Assembly: GCA_027067235.1 (NCBI GenBank)
Contig: JALXFQ010000062.1
Span: forward strand, 1 to 8,235
Source: Gammaproteobacteria bacterium
GTDB taxonomy: Bacteria > Pseudomonadota > Gammaproteobacteria > QOAV01
DNA: 8,235 nucleotides
Direction of reading: 5' to 3'
Position 1 is the stretch's first letter. Every line of letters starts with the position of its first letter. The translations under genes and the position numbers were made by a program. The notes beneath the pieces were generated by a model. The model had not been told where the DNA came from. It searched no databases and saw only the letters and a program-made list of their open reading frames with translations. Positions 7,484 through 8,235 of the stretch are shown here, piece after piece.

Positions 7484-7516
7484 TCGCCTTTGCATAAGGC
7501 TTCGGCGGCTGCCGGA

Positions 7517-8041
7517 TTACTGCTTCCCGGAGCGCTGAACATACAGAATTGCGCCAAACAGCGGGTGGTCGAAATAATGCATTTCTTTCGGTTTCACGCG
7601 CTTGTGCTGTTTCAACTGATACACCTGTCCGCTGCGTTTGTCCTCCAGCCGCAAATCCACATCCACGAACAAAAAACGCGCCTGATAGAAGGAAACGGTG
7701 CCGCTCAGCCTATAGGATGACGTATCGGCATGAATATAGCGCGGCGTGATGTTGGAGCGGATGGGTGCGCTCTGGCCCCAGGAAACATGGGTTAACAGCG
7801 TATAATCGGGGCTGTTGCGGAGCCTGGAAACAGGAATAACGCCCTTGCTGACACTGTCGCGGGTTGGTTCCACCGCCCGGGCTGTGTTCAGCGCCGGCAG
7901 CTCGCTGTTCCAGATTTCCGATGAGGCGCCAGCACGGTTGTTTATGAACACCGCCAACTCAATATAATAGTTACCGGCCACAGCGGCGGTTACTTGCAAA
8001 AGACTGGCCAGGAACAGACAAAAAACGAGGATTCTTTTCAT
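7517..8041 (-). CDS. CsiV-like secreted/periplasmic protein
   Basis: Resembles the CsiV family (Pfam PF10972, earlier DUF2803). Its Vibrio cholerae member is a periplasmic peptidoglycan-binding protein needed for PBP1A-dependent wall synthesis. The ATG at 8041 (minus strand) gives 174 residues beginning with a clear Sec signal peptide: MKR, a hydrophobic core (ILVFCLFLASLL) and a cleavage site after AVA, before GNYYIEL. The mature protein starts with the family-like YYIELAVFINN strand. It ends with a KEMHYFDHPLFG motif, the best family hallmark. The frame also stays open to a TTG at 8077, adding 12 residues with cysteines. That start would spoil the signal peptide N-terminus, so I prefer 8041, although neither start has a recognisable Shine-Dalgarno sequence. 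It is shorter than many relatives. It converges on the phosphorylase gene (33-base gap) and diverges from the deformylase. I recall a similar neighbour for MTIP in Pseudomonas (PA3003/PA3004). Family call is fairly sure; function is by analogy. Confidence 0.78.
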   Translation of the reverse strand: MKRILVFCLFLASLLQVTAAVAGNYYIELAVFINNRAGASSEIWNSELPALNTARAVEPTRDSVSKGVIPVSRLRNSPDYTLLTHVSWGQSAPIRSNITPRYIHADTSSYRLSGTVSFYQARFLFVDVDLRLEDKRSGQVYQLKQHKRVKPKEMHYFDHPLFGAILYVQRSGKQ

Positions 8042-8076
8042 GCAGCGGACGTTACAAGCACACCGGGCGTTTTTCA

Positions 8077-8235
8077 ATGACCGTTAGGAAAATAGTCATT
8101 ATGGGCAACCCCGGATTGCTGGTTCCCTCACAGCCGGTCAGTGATTTTGGTGATAAGCTGCAGGCTCTGGTGAGCGATCTGTGGGATACCATGGAAGCCA
8201 ACGACGGCGCCGGACTGGCGGCGCCACAGATTGGC
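8077..8235 (+). CDS. def: Peptide deformylase, N-terminal part, cut by window edge
   Basis: A metalloenzyme that removes the formyl group from the initiator Met of nascent proteins at the ribosome. Only the first 53 codons are present. They begin MTVRKIVIMGNPGLL, a typical opening of this family, and end in metal-site motif 1 GAGLAAPQ (residues 44-51; family GxGLAAxQ). The Cys-containing motif 2 and the HExxH motif lie beyond the edge, so intactness cannot be judged. I chose ATG 8077 because MTVRKI aligns with relatives. An in-frame ATG at 8101 has a better-placed TAGGAA (8085-8090, 10 bases upstream) and would drop eight residues. The opening resembles the stand-alone second deformylase of Pseudomonas and Xanthomonas rather than the copy beside fmt. 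It diverges from the CsiV-like gene with only 35 bases between the chosen starts. Confidence 0.88.
   Translation, partial: MTVRKIVIMGNPGLLVPSQPVSDFGDKLQALVSDLWDTMEANDGAGLAAPQIG
8098..8103 (-). promoter_or_regulatory. Possible -10 box for the CsiV-like gene
   Basis: On the minus strand the sequence reads CATAAT, 5 of 6 matches to the -10 consensus, about 57 bases before the preferred csiV start. It lies inside the first codons of the deformylase gene. No good -35 is found at 16-18 bases, so this is only a weak candidate. Because the intergenic gap is 35 bases, the minus-strand promoter must in any case overlap deformylase coding DNA or be very compact. Confidence 0.2.

Noticed and set aside
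7486..7500. Small inverted repeat GCCTT-TGCAT-AAGGC between the convergent genes, a possible terminator
   Set aside because: The stem is only 5 bases and no T-tract follows on the plus strand, so it falls below what I would call an intrinsic terminator. Its position between two stops is nonetheless suitable.
1..8235. tRNA, rRNA, CRISPR array, insertion sequence or phage features
   Set aside because: The window is almost fully occupied by recognised coding genes. The gaps are all under 120 bases, and none holds a tRNA-like fold, regularly spaced repeats or terminal inverted repeats.

Overview
The window reads as ordinary chromosomal DNA of a gammaproteobacterium. It is moderately GC-rich, densely coded and free of mobile elements. 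The protein families (TypA, a WbpL/WecA-type transferase, a WbpM-type dehydratase, AlgA/ManC, an Hpt-MTIP pair, a CsiV-like protein and a stand-alone peptide deformylase) recall Pseudomonas, Xanthomonas and related purple-sulfur or methylotroph lineages. The genus cannot be fixed from this stretch alone.

Layout. Positions 1-1685 hold the 3' nine-tenths of typA (BipA), cut by the left edge. Its stop codon overlaps the start of a membrane sugar-1-phosphate transferase (1682-2698, wbpL/wecA family), followed 16 bases later by a membrane-anchored nucleotide-sugar 4,6-dehydratase (2715-4640, wbpM/capD family). After a 114-base gap comes a bifunctional mannose-1-phosphate guanylyltransferase / mannose-6-phosphate isomerase (4755-6182). 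Its stop overlaps by one base the start of a hypoxanthine-guanine phosphoribosyltransferase (6182-6739), and 3 bases on begins a methylthioinosine-type phosphorylase (6743-7483). A CsiV-like secreted protein lies on the minus strand (7517-8041) and converges on the phosphorylase. A peptide deformylase starts on the plus strand at 8077 and runs off the right edge.

How the genes work together. The first six genes are co-directional with overlaps or very short gaps, so they probably form one or two transcription units. Two themes meet. The first is surface polysaccharide. The dehydratase should make a UDP-4-keto-6-deoxy-HexNAc, the precursor of sugars such as QuiNAc or FucNAc. The transferase would load such a sugar (or GlcNAc) as a 1-phosphate onto undecaprenyl phosphate. 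The ManC-type enzyme supplies GDP-mannose. The second theme is purine and sulfur salvage: MTIP releases hypoxanthine from methylthioinosine and Hpt converts it to IMP. CsiV (cell wall) and deformylase (nascent-protein processing) form a separate, very tight divergent pair.

I see no previously undescribed system. The points most worth checking are a slippery A8 run at the typA/wbpL-type junction whose -1 frame joins the two ORFs, a good extended -10 promoter match inside the transferase gene, the 6-oxopurine signature of the phosphorylase, and the shared start region of the csiV/def pair.
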